A DNA stretch of 62,526 nucleotides from an uncultured Clostridia bacterium (GCA_944380395.1 CALWHM010000006.1:1-62526), one strand, 5' to 3'; shown: positions 34,389-43,240, counted from the stretch's first letter. The notes: generated from the letters alone by a model not told the origin. Numbers and translations: made by a program.

Positions 34389-34687
34389 CGCTTTTTTCGA
34401 ACTTTTTTATAAAGATTGTGTAAAGTTTTTTATTTATTGACAAATTTTCTTCTTTACATAAAAATCGACATTAAGACGGGAAAAATGCTCTGCGACGCAC
34501 TTTTACATTTTCTTTACCTAAAAATATAGTAATTGTACGCGGCGTCTTTCGGAATGAGGGGAGTTTGCGCTCGCGGAGGATTTTCAAGGAGCGAAGCCGT
34601 AAGCGGATGAAAATAAAGATCACCCTTACGGATGACCTTTACTTTTTCCGAATGCGGCTTGGTATGAGTTATTTGCCGCAGCTTCGG
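34389..34687. other. gene-free AT-rich region
   Basis: No gene supported. TTGACA at 34437-34442 with AAAAAT 17 nt later is a weak plus-strand promoter candidate. A short near-repeat TTTTCTTCTTTACATAAAAAT / TTTTCTTTACCTAAAAAT occurs at ~34445 and ~34510. Confidence 0.4.
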
Positions 34688-34780
34688 TTAGTCGCAGTCC
34701 TTGCAGGACTTGCTCGCCTTGCTCCTGCCGGCGGACTTTTCCGTACCGGCGGAGTTTGTTTTGGCTTTATTCTTTGCCAT
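34688..34780 (-). CDS. 30-residue Lys/Ser-rich protein with CKDCD tail
   Basis: A very short gene supported mainly by its AAGGAGGG ribosome site 7 nt before the ATG. The product starts MAKNKAKTNSAGTEK, is rich in Lys, Ser and Ala, and ends SCKDCD, so it could bind metal through the CxxC. Short Lys-rich proteins of this look are scattered in Clostridia, but I cannot name a family. A regulatory, spore-related or nucleic-acid role would be a guess. No clear promoter or terminator was found. Confidence 0.55.
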   Translation of the reverse strand: MAKNKAKTNSAGTEKSAGRSKASKSCKDCD

Positions 34781-34958
34781 ATTCAAACCCTCCTTGTCAG
34801 GCTGAAATTAGTATCGGCAATTTTGCGAATATTATTCACGGGCTAAGCAATAAACCGCTTGAGGCATAAGGGCGGCGAATAAATTCCTTTATTATATCGG
34901 ATAAATTCTTAAATAGCGCGTAAATTCTTGCGCGCGCGTAAATATTTTAAAATCTAAT
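34781..34958. other. AT-rich intergenic region
   Basis: No gene seen. Contains several TAAATTC motifs (34880-34930) and a minus-strand TATAAT-like box near 34895 without a good -35. Confidence 0.35.
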
Positions 34959-34988
34959 TTGACGAATGCGCCGCATATATGTTATTAT
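34959..34988 (+). promoter_or_regulatory. promoter of the MFS transporter gene
   Basis: TTGACG and TATTAT with an 18-nt spacer. The ~115-nt leader can form three hairpins (CGCCGCGTTTACGGCG; CCGAAGGTTTTCGG; TTCCGCCGTTGTGCGGAA), matching no known riboswitch class. Confidence 0.6.
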
Positions 34989-35109
34989 TGAAGTGGCGAA
35001 TATCCACGCCGCGTTTACGGCGAGCTTTAACTGCGGGTATCGTTTATCTGCCGAAGGTTTTCGGCTGAAACAAAATGTTTTCCGCCGTTGTGCGGAAAGG
35101 GAGGAAAAT

Positions 35110-36801
35110 ATGTTCGGAAAAAAGACCCCTGTGCAGGCGGATATGTCCAAGAGTATAAGCGATCAGCCCGCCGGCGGCGATTATGCGACCGACAAGGACA
35201 GAATGAAGCTTGACTTTAAGCGCACGCTGTTTGTCGGATTTGCCTTTATGGGCATTATGTGCTTCTGGGAAGTGTACGATTACATAATGCCGCTCATTCT
35301 TCAGCGCATATTCGGTATGTCGTATACGGAATACGGCGTGATAATGGCGCTGGACAATATGCTTGCCATCTTCCTGCTTCCGTTTTTCGGACATCTTTCC
35401 GATAAACGCAATTCAAAAATGGGCAGACGCACCACGTTTATTCTGTGGGGCACCATTTTGGCTGTGGCGTTTATGATATGTATGGCGGTTGTGGAACACG
35501 TGGAATACGGACTTGTCACGCAAATAAATATGGACGATCCCAACGCGGTCTACGATTACGTTATTCAGTACGGCTCCAATTGGTCGGGAGAAGAAAAAGC
35601 CAGCATGGACGCTTTTGTCGCAGGTTGGCAGAACGCCGATATTCAAACATGGTTCAACGGCTTGAATGACGGCACGATAAAAGAACTTACCACCGATCAA
35701 AACGGAGTATATAACAATACTTTCCTTACGCCTTTTTATGAAACGCAGCGCCTTATCGCGGCTCAGGTGAGGGGCGAAAACGTCGGTCTGCTTGTGGCGT
35801 TCATAATAATGCTGCTTGCGGTTTTGGTGGCAATGGCTTCTTACCGTTCGCCCGCTATTGCGCTTATGCCGGACGTTACGCCCAAGCCCTTGCGCTCTCA
35901 GGCGAATGCGCTCATAACCTTTATGGGCGGAGCAGGCGGACTTGTATCCATCATCATCTATACGGTGTACAATATGCTCGCTCCCGAAAGGTATTCCGCA
36001 TCGCATATATGGCTGTTCGTTACGCTGGGCGCCATAATGCTGATAATGCTTATAGCGTTTATGTCAGTGGTGCGCGAAAAGAAATTCGTTCAAATGCGCT
36101 ATGATGAGGAAACGCGCTGGAATGTGGTTGACGAAGAGGAAGTGCATTGCAATGAGCCTTTGGGCAAGGAAAAGCGCCTGTCCTTCTTCCTTATTTTGGG
36201 CACGGTGTTTATGTGGTTTATGGGCTGGAACGCGATAAAGTCGCACCTCACCACTTACGCCACCACCATTTTGAAGTTTGACGACAGCTTTGTAAGCATA
36301 ATAAATATCCTCAACGGCGCGGGCGGTGCGATAGCTCTGCTTCCCGTGGCTCTGCTTGCCGCCAAATTCGGACGTAAAAAGACCATACTTATGGGCGTTA
36401 TAATCGCGGTCTGCGCGTTTACGCCCTGCATATTCTTTAACGACAATATGGATAAAATAGGGTTGATGGTAGGCTTTACCTTCTGCTTCCTTGTGGCGGG
36501 CTTCGGACTTGTCATCATCAACGTGAACACGCTGCCTATGGTTACGGAACTTGCAAAGGGCAGTAACGTGGGGCAGTATACGGGATATTATTATGTGGCT
36601 TCAATGACCGCGCAGGCGATAACCCCCATCATCGGCGGCGCAATTCTGGACCATGTGGCTCCGGGGCAGGAAGGTATGCTTTTCGTCTACGGCATATGCT
36701 GCATAGCCGTGGCGTTTGTGACTATGTTCTTCACCAAGCACGGCGATAACCGTCCGGAAAGAAAGAAGAAAGTAATAGAATACTTCGGTGAGGAGGACTG
36801 A
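35110..36801 (+). CDS. MFS transporter (sugar-symporter-like) with a large extracytoplasmic insert
   Basis: 563 residues with ~12 membrane helices. The MFS loop motif appears as GHLSDKRNSKMGRRTTFIL between helices 2 and 3, and again as AAKFGRKKTILMG in the second half. A hydrophilic insert of ~95 residues (~125-220; rich in Asn, Asp and Trp) interrupts helices 4-5 or nearby. Resemblance is to the GPH/sucrose-type SLC45-like group (ASYRSPAIALMPDVTPKPLRSQANALI). Substrate is probably a sugar, in keeping with the alpha-galactosidase 2.5 kb downstream; that link is inference. Start chosen for GGGAGG upstream. Overlaps the next start by 1 nt. Confidence 0.9.
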   Translation: MFGKKTPVQADMSKSISDQPAGGDYATDKDRMKLDFKRTLFVGFAFMGIMCFWEVYDYIMPLILQRIFGMSYTEYGVIMALDNMLAIFLLPFFGHLSDKRNSKMGRRTTFILWGTILAVAFMICMAVVEHVEYGLVTQINMDDPNAVYDYVIQYGSNWSGEEKASMDAFVAGWQNADIQTWFNGLNDGTIKELTTDQNGVYNNTFLTPFYETQRLIAAQVRGENVGLLVAFIIMLLAVLVAMASYRSPAIALMPDVTPKPLRSQANALITFMGGAGGLVSIIIYTVYNMLAPERYSASHIWLFVTLGAIMLIMLIAFMSVVREKKFVQMRYDEETRWNVVDEEEVHCNEPLGKEKRLSFFLILGTVFMWFMGWNAIKSHLTTYATTILKFDDSFVSIINILNGAGGAIALLPVALLAAKFGRKKTILMGVIIAVCAFTPCIFFNDNMDKIGLMVGFTFCFLVAGFGLVIINVNTLPMVTELAKGSNVGQYTGYYYVASMTAQAITPIIGGAILDHVAPGQEGMLFVYGICCIAVAFVTMFFTKHGDNRPERKKKVIEYFGEED

Positions 36802-37976
36802 TGGCTCGGCGGCGTAAGATAAAAAAGAATACGGCTGTTAAAATACTCATCGCGGTGGTGGCGGTAATTCTTATCGTCGCCATCGCGCTTGGCATTTTCT
36901 ATGCCGTGGCGCCCGAAAAGTTCAACGAGCTGAAAGATAAGCTCTTTTCATCCATATCGGATCCGAATGAGCCTTCTTCTCCGGGCGTTCAGCCCACGTT
37001 GGAAGGAACGCTTGAAATGACCGTGCTCAATGTGGGGCAGGGAGATTGCATTTTCCTGCAATTCCCCGACGGACAGACTATGGTTATGGACGCGGGTTCG
37101 GAATTCGGCTCATCGAATACGTACGATAAACTTGCCGATCACTTGGATATGCGCGGTATACAGGCGCTTGACTATATGTTCATCACGCACAGCGACTACG
37201 ACCATATCCGTTATGTGCAGGACATACTTGAAGAGTATGAAGTGAAAGCCATATACATTCCGCGCGTTGCGGAGGATATGTCCGCCACATGGACAAAGAC
37301 GATAGCCGCCATAAAAGAGGAAACCTGGACTAACTCAAACGGAGAGCAGGTGCTTTCGGAGATATTTTATACGGTGGGCGACTTCACCATTGAAGGCGAA
37401 GATTGGACGATGAGCTGCCATTCTTACCTTGAAGAAGATTATCCGAACGTAAAGGAAAGCTCCTCCGCGGAGGTAAAAAATTCCGTGTCGCCCATATGCT
37501 TTTTGGAGTATGCGGACAGAACCATCGTGCTTACGGGCGACTCCAACGAGCGCAATGAAGAATATCTGCTTGAACGCGGCGTGCTGAACGTGGACGCGGA
37601 TGTGCTCAAAGTGGGACATCACGGTTCGCGCACTTCCACCATTTCCGAATTTTTGAACGCGGTTGACTGCGAATATGCCGTGATAAGTTACGGTGAGGAC
37701 AACGACTACGGTCACCCCACGCCCGAACTTATGGAGAGGCTGGAAGAGTACACGGACGTCAAGCCCGACGGCGATTATAACGGATATAAATACGTCTATG
37801 AAACCGCAAAAGACGGCAACGTGTCCGTATATGTGGACGGAAACGGCGCGCTGCGGATAGACTGCGAACTCACCGACGATAAGGACTTCACCTTGAATTG
37901 GGGCGAAGCCGCGGCAAGCGCGGATATAGAATGGCTGCTGCCCGCACGCAGGCAGGAGGTGCTCCTTGCAGCCTGA
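36801..37976 (+). CDS. membrane-anchored metallo-beta-lactamase-fold hydrolase (ComEC-type)
   Basis: 391 residues. One N-terminal helix (~13-36) anchors an extracytoplasmic domain. The fold resembles the ComEC/Rec2 hydrolase domain: NVGQGDCIFLQFPDGQTMVMDAG, then THSDYDHIR in place of THxHxDH (the second metal ligand His is Asp), LTGDSNERNEEYLL and KVGHHGSRTSTISEFL. Secreted relatives may be nucleases or phosphodiesterases; activity here is unproven. It shares 11 nt with the next gene. Confidence 0.85.
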   Translation: MARRRKIKKNTAVKILIAVVAVILIVAIALGIFYAVAPEKFNELKDKLFSSISDPNEPSSPGVQPTLEGTLEMTVLNVGQGDCIFLQFPDGQTMVMDAGSEFGSSNTYDKLADHLDMRGIQALDYMFITHSDYDHIRYVQDILEEYEVKAIYIPRVAEDMSATWTKTIAAIKEETWTNSNGEQVLSEIFYTVGDFTIEGEDWTMSCHSYLEEDYPNVKESSSAEVKNSVSPICFLEYADRTIVLTGDSNERNEEYLLERGVLNVDADVLKVGHHGSRTSTISEFLNAVDCEYAVISYGEDNDYGHPTPELMERLEEYTDVKPDGDYNGYKYVYETAKDGNVSVYVDGNGALRIDCELTDDKDFTLNWGEAAASADIEWLLPARRQEVLLAA

Positions 37977-38463
37977 AGAATACAGATCCTGCATAGCCGT
38001 TATCGGCTGCAATAAGACGACCAACGAGTATATCGCAAAAGCCGTCGCAAGCAAGCTGGGCATGCGCTATATGGATCTGGACGGGTATTTGAGATATACT
38101 ATGGGCGGGATATCCCCTTCAAAGGCGCTTGTGAAATGCGGACCCGAGTTTTTGTTGGAGAGTATGCGCTCCGCCTATGCGCGCGCCGCGGAGTTTGAAG
38201 AGGTGGTGATGGCTTCTTCCGCGCTCATCTTCTGCACGGGTGCGGACGAGATAATAAAGAATTGCTACACCTTCATACCTCAGCGCGAACGCGTGGATAT
38301 AAGAAGGATAGACGTGAAACTCAGAAAATATATGGACGTGGACGCGTTCATGACCAACTATGCCGTGGCATGCGATATGTGCGTATTGCTGTCGGGAGAG
38401 GTGGAAGAGAATATAAACGCAATACTCAAATTTTTGGAGGATACGGCAAATGGGAACGTTTGA
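37966..38463 (+). CDS. degenerate shikimate kinase-like protein
   Basis: 165 residues, TTG start with GGAGGT 6 nt upstream, inside the end of the previous gene. The layout follows shikimate kinase (LGMRYMDLDGYLRYTMGGISPSKALVKCGPEFLLESM), but the P-loop is shortened to VIGCNKTTNEY instead of GxxGxGKST, and the GGG substrate motif is replaced by SSALIFC. It may bind ligand without normal kinase activity, or regulate its partner. Overlaps the following amino-acid-kinase-like gene by 14 nt. Confidence 0.65.
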   Translation: MQPEEYRSCIAVIGCNKTTNEYIAKAVASKLGMRYMDLDGYLRYTMGGISPSKALVKCGPEFLLESMRSAYARAAEFEEVVMASSALIFCTGADEIIKNCYTFIPQRERVDIRRIDVKLRKYMDVDAFMTNYAVACDMCVLLSGEVEENINAILKFLEDTANGNV

Positions 38464-39286
38464 CGTAGAACTTGTGGGCAAAGTCGGCTCTATGGCGCTT
38501 GTCAACAAGGAGTTTAACGACATCAACTATAATGTGCTTGCCTTTATTTCCAGGCAGCTTCATCCGGGCGTTATCTGGGTGAGCAGCGGCGCCGCGGAAA
38601 TAGGCAGGATAGATTATCTGCGCCGCAACGGCAAACAGCTTGACGGCGATAACGAGTTGAATAAGACGGACTACGCCGCGCAGGGGCAGGCTATTTTGAT
38701 GCAGGAATACCGCCGTTACATCAATCCCTCTTACGGCGTAAGGCAGGTGCTGGTGGAACATCAGCACTTTAACAATGAAAAAAAGCGCGCTTTGCTCAAG
38801 GACCTGCTTTTGCGCTGTCCCGCACAGGGAGCCATACCCATTATCAACTATAACGATCCGCTTTCGAGTGAGGAGATAGTAAAGCTGGAAATACGCGCCT
38901 TGACGCAGAGCGGAATGAGGGAAAGTCAGGTGGTCCATTGCCTTGATAACGATGAGACCGCTTCGCAGGTCGCGTGCCTTGTCAAATGCCGCAGGCTGAT
39001 AATATTCACCAGCACTTTGGGTATTTACGCAAAGGCGGGCGACGAAAGCACGCTTATCCGTGAAATAGGCGGAAAGGACGTTTATGAGGTGATAGAGAAC
39101 GTCACCGAATGTCAAAAACTATGTGTGGGGGCAAGTCGGCAGGGCGCCAACGGTGCGGGCGCCAAGTTGGAGTATATAAAAGCTCCGGTTGCCAACGGCA
39201 CGGAAGTGTTTATCGCTTCGCCCGTTTTCTCCATTGCCGATATTATAAAGGGCGTTGCGCCCAGCACCAGAATATTTGTGGGGTGA
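38450..39286 (+). CDS. amino acid kinase family protein, glutamate-5-kinase-like
   Basis: 278 residues. AAK-fold motifs: VGKVGSMALV at the N-terminus, IWVSSGAAEIGR, IPIINYNDPLSSEEI (compare ProB NENDxVxxxEI), DNDETASQVACLVKCRRLIIFTST. It lacks the C-terminal PUA domain and no proA is nearby, so proline synthesis is not supported. An ADP-forming transfer to an acid or phosphate is the family reaction; the substrate is unknown. Tight overlap with the shikimate-kinase-like gene suggests a shared role. Confidence 0.75.
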   Translation: MGTFDVELVGKVGSMALVNKEFNDINYNVLAFISRQLHPGVIWVSSGAAEIGRIDYLRRNGKQLDGDNELNKTDYAAQGQAILMQEYRRYINPSYGVRQVLVEHQHFNNEKKRALLKDLLLRCPAQGAIPIINYNDPLSSEEIVKLEIRALTQSGMRESQVVHCLDNDETASQVACLVKCRRLIIFTSTLGIYAKAGDESTLIREIGGKDVYEVIENVTECQKLCVGASRQGANGAGAKLEYIKAPVANGTEVFIASPVFSIADIIKGVAPSTRIFVG

Positions 39287-39290
39287 GAAT

Positions 39291-40928
39291 ATGCTGAGAA
39301 TAACTTATGAATGCGAAGGAAGCAAAAAATCCTGCGTAGGTGACGCGGGTTGTGAAGATTTTTCCGTAAAGCTGGATAAATCAAGCGGCGTTTACGTGCT
39401 TATAAAAGCGGTGCGCCCCATCAAAATTTTGAAAGCGGAATATGTGGTCGGTTACGACTTTACGGAAAAGTCCAGGATAATGGTCAACGGCTATCAGTCG
39501 TGGACGGACACGCGCGAGTTCGATATAAACGATAAGCTGCCCAACATAGGCAGGCTTACGCGTCTTTTCGGCGGCAAGGGACTGACGGCTTACGGCGATT
39601 ACGAATTTGCCGAATATTCTAATAAAAGGGGCTTTTTCCACGGCGTTTCCTATTCCTACGTGCGCGAAGGCAACAAATTCACTTTGATAGGTTCGCTCAA
39701 CGAGCGCACGGGCTATACGTTTATGTATTTCGATGTATCCGCAGCCACCCTTAGATTTGTAAAAGATGTAGAGGGCGTGACCATAGCGGGCGAATACGAG
39801 CTGTTCAACGTGCGCAAATACACGGGCACGGGCAGTGAAGTTTTCGATAAATGGTTTGCGGATATGAAGGTGCCCGCGCCGCGCGTTAAGCACGCTTTCG
39901 GGTATACCTCGTGGTACAACTACTATACGCGCATATCGCAGAATTTGATAAACCGCGACATAACTTCCTTTGAAAAGCACAACATAAAGCCGGATATTTT
40001 CCAAATAGACGACGGCTATCAGACGGCTGTGGGCGATTGGCTCTCCTTAAAGAGTGAGTTTTCGGGAGGAATGCGTCCCATTACCGATAGGCTTCACGCC
40101 GCGGGCAGCAAGGCGGGACTTTGGCTGGCGCCGTTCTCCGCGCAAAAGAACAGCAAGCTTATAAAGGATCATCCGGATTGGCTGGCGCGCGATCAAAAGG
40201 GCAATCCCGTGTTCGGCGGTCTGAATTGGGGCGGCTTTTACGCGTTGGACATATACAATCCCGGCGTACGCGACTACTTGAAGAAAGTGTTTGACACCAT
40301 TCTGAACGATTGGGGCTTTGATATGGTCAAACTCGACTTTTTGTATTGCTGCTGCCGCGTGCCTCTGCACGGCAGATCGCGCGGAGAGATAATGTGTGAC
40401 GGTATGGATCTGCTGCGTGAGATAATCGGTGAAAAGCTCATTCTCGGCTGCGGAGTCCCGCTTTGGCCGGCGTTCGGAAAGGTGGACTTCTGCCGCACGG
40501 GTGCGGATGTGGGCTTGAAGTGGATAGACCTGCCTGCGGAAAAGAAACTGCACCGTGAGCGCGTATCCACCGTGAACGGCGTGAATAACACCGTTTTCCG
40601 CCGCCAGCTTGACGGAAGAGCGTTTGTCAACGATCCGGACGTGGTGCTCATTCGCAGTTACAATATCACTATGAGCGCGAGAAAGCGCGAACTTATCGCC
40701 AGAATTAACAAGATATTCGGCAATCTCATCTTTGTGTCAGACGACGTGGATCGCTACAACGAAGAACAGTGGCGCGTGTATAATTACGTGATAGACGGGG
40801 AACCCATCACCGTTCACGAAGCCTATTATCTGAATAAACACGACATATATGTCCGTTATACCGAAAAGGGCGAAGAACATACGCTCATATTCGACGTGGA
40901 TCAGGGCGAAGTGATGAAGTCCAAGTAA
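39291..40928 (+). CDS. alpha-galactosidase, GH36-like
   Basis: 545 residues, no signal peptide, so cytoplasmic. N-terminal beta domain (~1-200), then the (beta/alpha)8 barrel: FGYTSWYNYYTRI, DIFQIDDGYQTAVGDW, GLWLAPFSAQ, nucleophile Asp in DMVKLDFLYC, and acid/base Asp in FCRTGADVGLKW. GH36 removes alpha-galactosyl units from melibiose or raffinose-type sugars. The upstream MFS transporter may supply the substrate. GGGGTGAG ribosome site 6 nt from the ATG; an earlier in-frame start (39255) lies in the previous gene. Confidence 0.85.
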   Translation: MLRITYECEGSKKSCVGDAGCEDFSVKLDKSSGVYVLIKAVRPIKILKAEYVVGYDFTEKSRIMVNGYQSWTDTREFDINDKLPNIGRLTRLFGGKGLTAYGDYEFAEYSNKRGFFHGVSYSYVREGNKFTLIGSLNERTGYTFMYFDVSAATLRFVKDVEGVTIAGEYELFNVRKYTGTGSEVFDKWFADMKVPAPRVKHAFGYTSWYNYYTRISQNLINRDITSFEKHNIKPDIFQIDDGYQTAVGDWLSLKSEFSGGMRPITDRLHAAGSKAGLWLAPFSAQKNSKLIKDHPDWLARDQKGNPVFGGLNWGGFYALDIYNPGVRDYLKKVFDTILNDWGFDMVKLDFLYCCCRVPLHGRSRGEIMCDGMDLLREIIGEKLILGCGVPLWPAFGKVDFCRTGADVGLKWIDLPAEKKLHRERVSTVNGVNNTVFRRQLDGRAFVNDPDVVLIRSYNITMSARKRELIARINKIFGNLIFVSDDVDRYNEEQWRVYNYVIDGEPITVHEAYYLNKHDIYVRYTEKGEEHTLIFDVDQGEVMKSK

Positions 40929-40953
40929 AAGTAGTAAGGCAATAAAACAAAAG

Positions 40954-40985
40954 CGGGCGCGGTTTATGCCGCGCCCGTATTTTAT
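40954..40985. terminator. bidirectional terminator
   Basis: CGGGCGCGG-TTTATG-CCGCGCCCG with TATTTTAT on the plus side and CTTTTGTTTT on the minus side, between convergent GH36 and GNAT genes. Confidence 0.88.
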
Positions 40986-40995
40986 CGGTAAGAAA

Positions 40996-41568
40996 TCAGT
41001 CGCCGTCCGCGGTATTATCCGTTCGCAAAACAGAATAGATGATCGTGTCGTATACCCCGATATTACACCAAGCCGCATTTTTGAGCGTGGCTTCATAGCG
41101 CATACCGCACTTTTTCATAACTTCTCCGGAGGCGGGATTGGCGGGAGCGTGGCGGGCTTCTATCCTGCTTGCGCGCACCTCATCAAATAAAAATTTTATC
41201 ACGGCGCGCAGGGCTTCCGTCATAATGCCTTGACCCCACCATTTGCTGCCCAAGCAATATCCTATGCGCATATATCCCGCTTTTTCGTCAATAATGCGCG
41301 CGTCTATGGAGCCTATCGGGAGCGCGTCGTCTTTAAGCGTTATCGCCCACAGATAAAATTCGTCATTATCGTAAGCGCTTATCCATCTTGCCAGCGTGCC
41401 GCGAGCCGCGCTCAATTTCGTATACGGCTGCCAAGTCAAAAACGGGGTGACTTTTTCGTCGCTCATCCAATTTTCAAAAGCCGGCGCGGTATCTGCCAAA
41501 GTAAAACGGCGCAATATAAGCCGCTCTGTAAATATGACCTGCGTTCCCTTGTGAATCATTCCTTCCAT
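40996..41568 (-). CDS. GNAT family N-acetyltransferase (RimJ/RimL type)
   Basis: 190 residues. TERLILRRFTLAD near the N-terminus, the WGQGIMTEAL acetyl-CoA loop (~120) and NPASGEVMKKCGMRYE are typical of RimJ-like acetyltransferases acting on protein N-termini or antibiotics. ATG 41568 is preferred: it lies exactly 6 nt after TATAAT and has no Shine-Dalgarno, so the mRNA would be leaderless. The next ATG (41559) has GGAAGG but too close. Confidence 0.88.
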   Translation of the reverse strand: MEGMIHKGTQVIFTERLILRRFTLADTAPAFENWMSDEKVTPFLTWQPYTKLSAARGTLARWISAYDNDEFYLWAITLKDDALPIGSIDARIIDEKAGYMRIGYCLGSKWWGQGIMTEALRAVIKFLFDEVRASRIEARHAPANPASGEVMKKCGMRYEATLKNAAWCNIGVYDTIIYSVLRTDNTADGD

Positions 41569-41574
41569 AAGATA

Positions 41575-41603
41575 ATTATAGCAGATAAATAAAGTATGCG
41601 CAA
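41575..41603 (-). promoter_or_regulatory. promoter for leaderless GNAT mRNA
   Basis: On the minus strand TTGCGC and TATAAT, 17-nt spacer; the -10 ends 6 nt before ATG 41568. Confidence 0.7.
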
Positions 41604-41850
41604 CCTGCGGCGCTTGTGCGATTTTCAGGCGGCGCATTCGCCTCGGCTTTGAAAGGGCGCGTGCAGTTCACGCAGGTAATTTTTTAATGGCGCCAAGCGC
41701 GTAAATAAGACGAATTTCGGCTTAAAATACAATGTAAAGTTAAGATAGGAACCTCAATCATATAAAAAATAAACAATAAACCGCAATTTTCAAGATATAA
41801 TCAAGCAAATATGTCGAAAAACTTTACAATATTGCAAATGTAAAAAATAT
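41604..41850. other. AT-rich divergent intergenic region
   Basis: No gene seen. A TATAAT at 41795-41800 region precedes only a 10-codon frame and is not called. A short GCGTGCAGTTCACGC hairpin lies near 41659. Confidence 0.4.
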
Positions 41851-41865
41851 TGATAATAATTATCA
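41851..41865. promoter_or_regulatory. Fur/PerR-type operator
   Basis: TGATAATAATTATCA is a perfect 7-1-7 inverted repeat and equals the B. subtilis Fur-box consensus (TGATAATNATTATCA); the Per box differs at two symmetric positions. It lies 8 bp upstream of the -35 of the PerR-like gene. Confidence 0.85.
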
Positions 41866-41872
41866 ATTTTGC

Positions 41873-41901
41873 TTGACACTCTGATTTATATGTGATAGAA
41901 T
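41873..41901 (+). promoter_or_regulatory. promoter for leaderless perR-like mRNA
   Basis: TTGACA and TAGAAT with a 17-nt spacer; the -10 ends exactly 6 nt before ATG 41908 and no ribosome site is present. Confidence 0.85.
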
Positions 41902-41907
41902 AAGAAT

Positions 41908-42321
41908 ATGAAAACGAACTACTCGGCGCAACGCGAACTTGTATATGAGGTGCTCGCAAGTACCGTAACTCATCCCACTGCGGAGTGGGTGTGGGAGAGG
42001 TGCCGCGAGAGAATGCCTTCCATAGGCAAGGCGACGGTATATCGCAATCTGGCGCTTTTGGTAAAGTGCGGCAGGGCGATAGAAGTTGCCGGTACGTTCG
42101 GAAGCTCTCATTATGACGCGCGCACGGCTCCGCACAATCATATGGTTTGCAGCGTATGCGGCGCGGTGGAGGACAGCTTTCCGTCCAAGGAATTGCAGTT
42201 GGCGCTGGAACACGAATTGCAGGACCGCGGATACAGCGGATACGGGCTGACGTTCGGCGGCGTGTGTGAAAAATGCAGGGCGAAACAATTCGACGAAATG
42301 CGCAGCAAAAGCGCAAATTAA
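41908..42321 (+). CDS. Fur family regulator, PerR-like
   Basis: 137 residues. Winged helix (~1-75; [27 protein letters not shown]) and a metal-binding dimerisation domain with [14 protein letters not shown] and CEKC supplying the Cys4 structural zinc. The pairing with rubrerythrin points to a PerR-type peroxide sensor, but the operator is Fur-like, so iron sensing cannot be excluded. Autoregulation through the operator at 41851 is likely. Apparently leaderless mRNA; the following rubrerythrin gene has a normal ribosome site. Confidence 0.92.
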   Translation: MKTNYSAQRELVYEVLASTVTHPTAEWVWERCRERMPSIGKATVYRNLALLVKCGRAIEVAGTFGSSHYDARTAPHNHMVCSVCGAVEDSFPSKELQLALEHELQDRGYSGYGLTFGGVCEKCRAKQFDEMRSKSAN

Positions 42322-42340
42322 ATATATGGAGGATAATATT

Positions 42341-42886
42341 ATGGCAAAATTCGTATGCAGCGTATGCGGCTATGTTTATGAAGGTGATGAGGCTCCCGCA
42401 CAGTGCCCTCAGTGCAAGGCACCCAAGGAGAAGTTTGTAAAGCAGGGCGGCGATATGAGCTGGGCTGCGGAACACGTTGTGGGCGTGGCTCAAGGTTCTC
42501 CCGAGGACATTATGGAAGATCTCAGGGCTAACTTCAACGGCGAGTGCACGGAAGTGGGTATGTACTTGGCTATGGCAAGGGTTGCCCATCGTGAAGGTTA
42601 TCCCGAAATAGGTCTTTATTGGGAAAAAGCGGCTTGGGAGGAAGCTGAACACGCAGCCAAGTTCGCAGAACTCCTCGGAGAGGTTGTGACCGATTCCACC
42701 AAGAAGAATCTGGAAATGCGCATTGAAGCGGAGAACGGCGCCACCGCGGGCAAGACGGATCTTGCAAAGCGCGCCAAGGCTCTCAATCTGGACGCTATCC
42801 ATGATACCGTTCACGAAATGGCTCGCGATGAGGCCCGTCACGGCAAGGCTTTCCAGGGTCTTTACAACAGATACTTCAAAAAGTAA
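42341..42886 (+). CDS. reverse rubrerythrin
   Basis: 181 residues with the domain order reversed: rubredoxin-like Fe(Cys)4 first ([22 protein letters not shown], shown by its CxxC pairs at ~5-8 and ~22-25), then the ferritin-like diiron four-helix bundle with [21 protein letters not shown] and [11 protein letters not shown] (ExxH motifs). Reduces hydrogen peroxide to water in anaerobes, with electrons from NADH via a reductase. GGAGG sits 8 nt before the ATG, 19 bp after the perR-like stop; co-transcribed with it. Confidence 0.95.
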   Translation: MAKFVCSVCGYVYEGDEAPAQCPQCKAPKEKFVKQGGDMSWAAEHVVGVAQGSPEDIMEDLRANFNGECTEVGMYLAMARVAHREGYPEIGLYWEKAAWEEAEHAAKFAELLGEVVTDSTKKNLEMRIEAENGATAGKTDLAKRAKALNLDAIHDTVHEMARDEARHGKAFQGLYNRYFKK

Positions 42887-42933
42887 GAACAATGCGGTTT
42901 GAGTAAGTCGGAATAATCGCGTAAAAATCAGTG

Positions 42934-42959
42934 GGCGCCGCATTGAGCGGCGCCTTTTT
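42934..42959 (+). terminator. terminator of perR-rubrerythrin
   Basis: GGCGCCGC-ATTGA-GCGGCGCC followed by TTTTT. Confidence 0.92.
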
Positions 42960-43211
42960 GCCGCGTGCAAGTGCATATAATATACATATATCGCTACAAT
43001 GTCAAACACATACGCCGTAAAAATCAAATAGTGCGGTTTTAATTGTAAACTGTGCGGAGAAATTTTTTGAAGGACAAATGCTTATTAAAGTGCATAAAAC
43101 ATACATAATACGGCGCAATTTTTCCGCGTAAAGCAGCTTTGCGGCAGAGAAATGTTTTCAATCTCGGATTTGAACGGCTCCCGGCGACGGCGCCCAACTG
43201 CGAATATATAC
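42960..43211. other. gene-free region before the SPFH gene
   Basis: 252 bp, AT-rich. No frame with a ribosome site, no known RNA family recognised. TTTTTCCGCG-type short inverted repeats only. Confidence 0.4.
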
Positions 43212-43240
43212 TTGACTAAAATTCGCGCGTATAATATAAT
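43212..43240 (+). promoter_or_regulatory. promoter of the SPFH/zinc-ribbon pair
   Basis: TTGACT and TATAAT with a 17-nt spacer (a second TATAAT overlaps 5 nt earlier); leader ~25 nt with AAGGAGGG. Confidence 0.75.

Noticed and set aside
34129-34440. Frame of 103 codons over the palindrome and symmetric promoter
   Set aside because: No ribosome site; crosses the candidate small RNA and both promoters.
38450-39286. Glutamate 5-kinase (proB) for proline synthesis
   Set aside because: No PUA domain, no proA partner, and the neighbour is a degenerate kinase-like protein.
41790-41840. Tiny gene after a TATAAT box upstream of the Fur box
   Set aside because: Gives only 10 codons with no ribosome site or -35.
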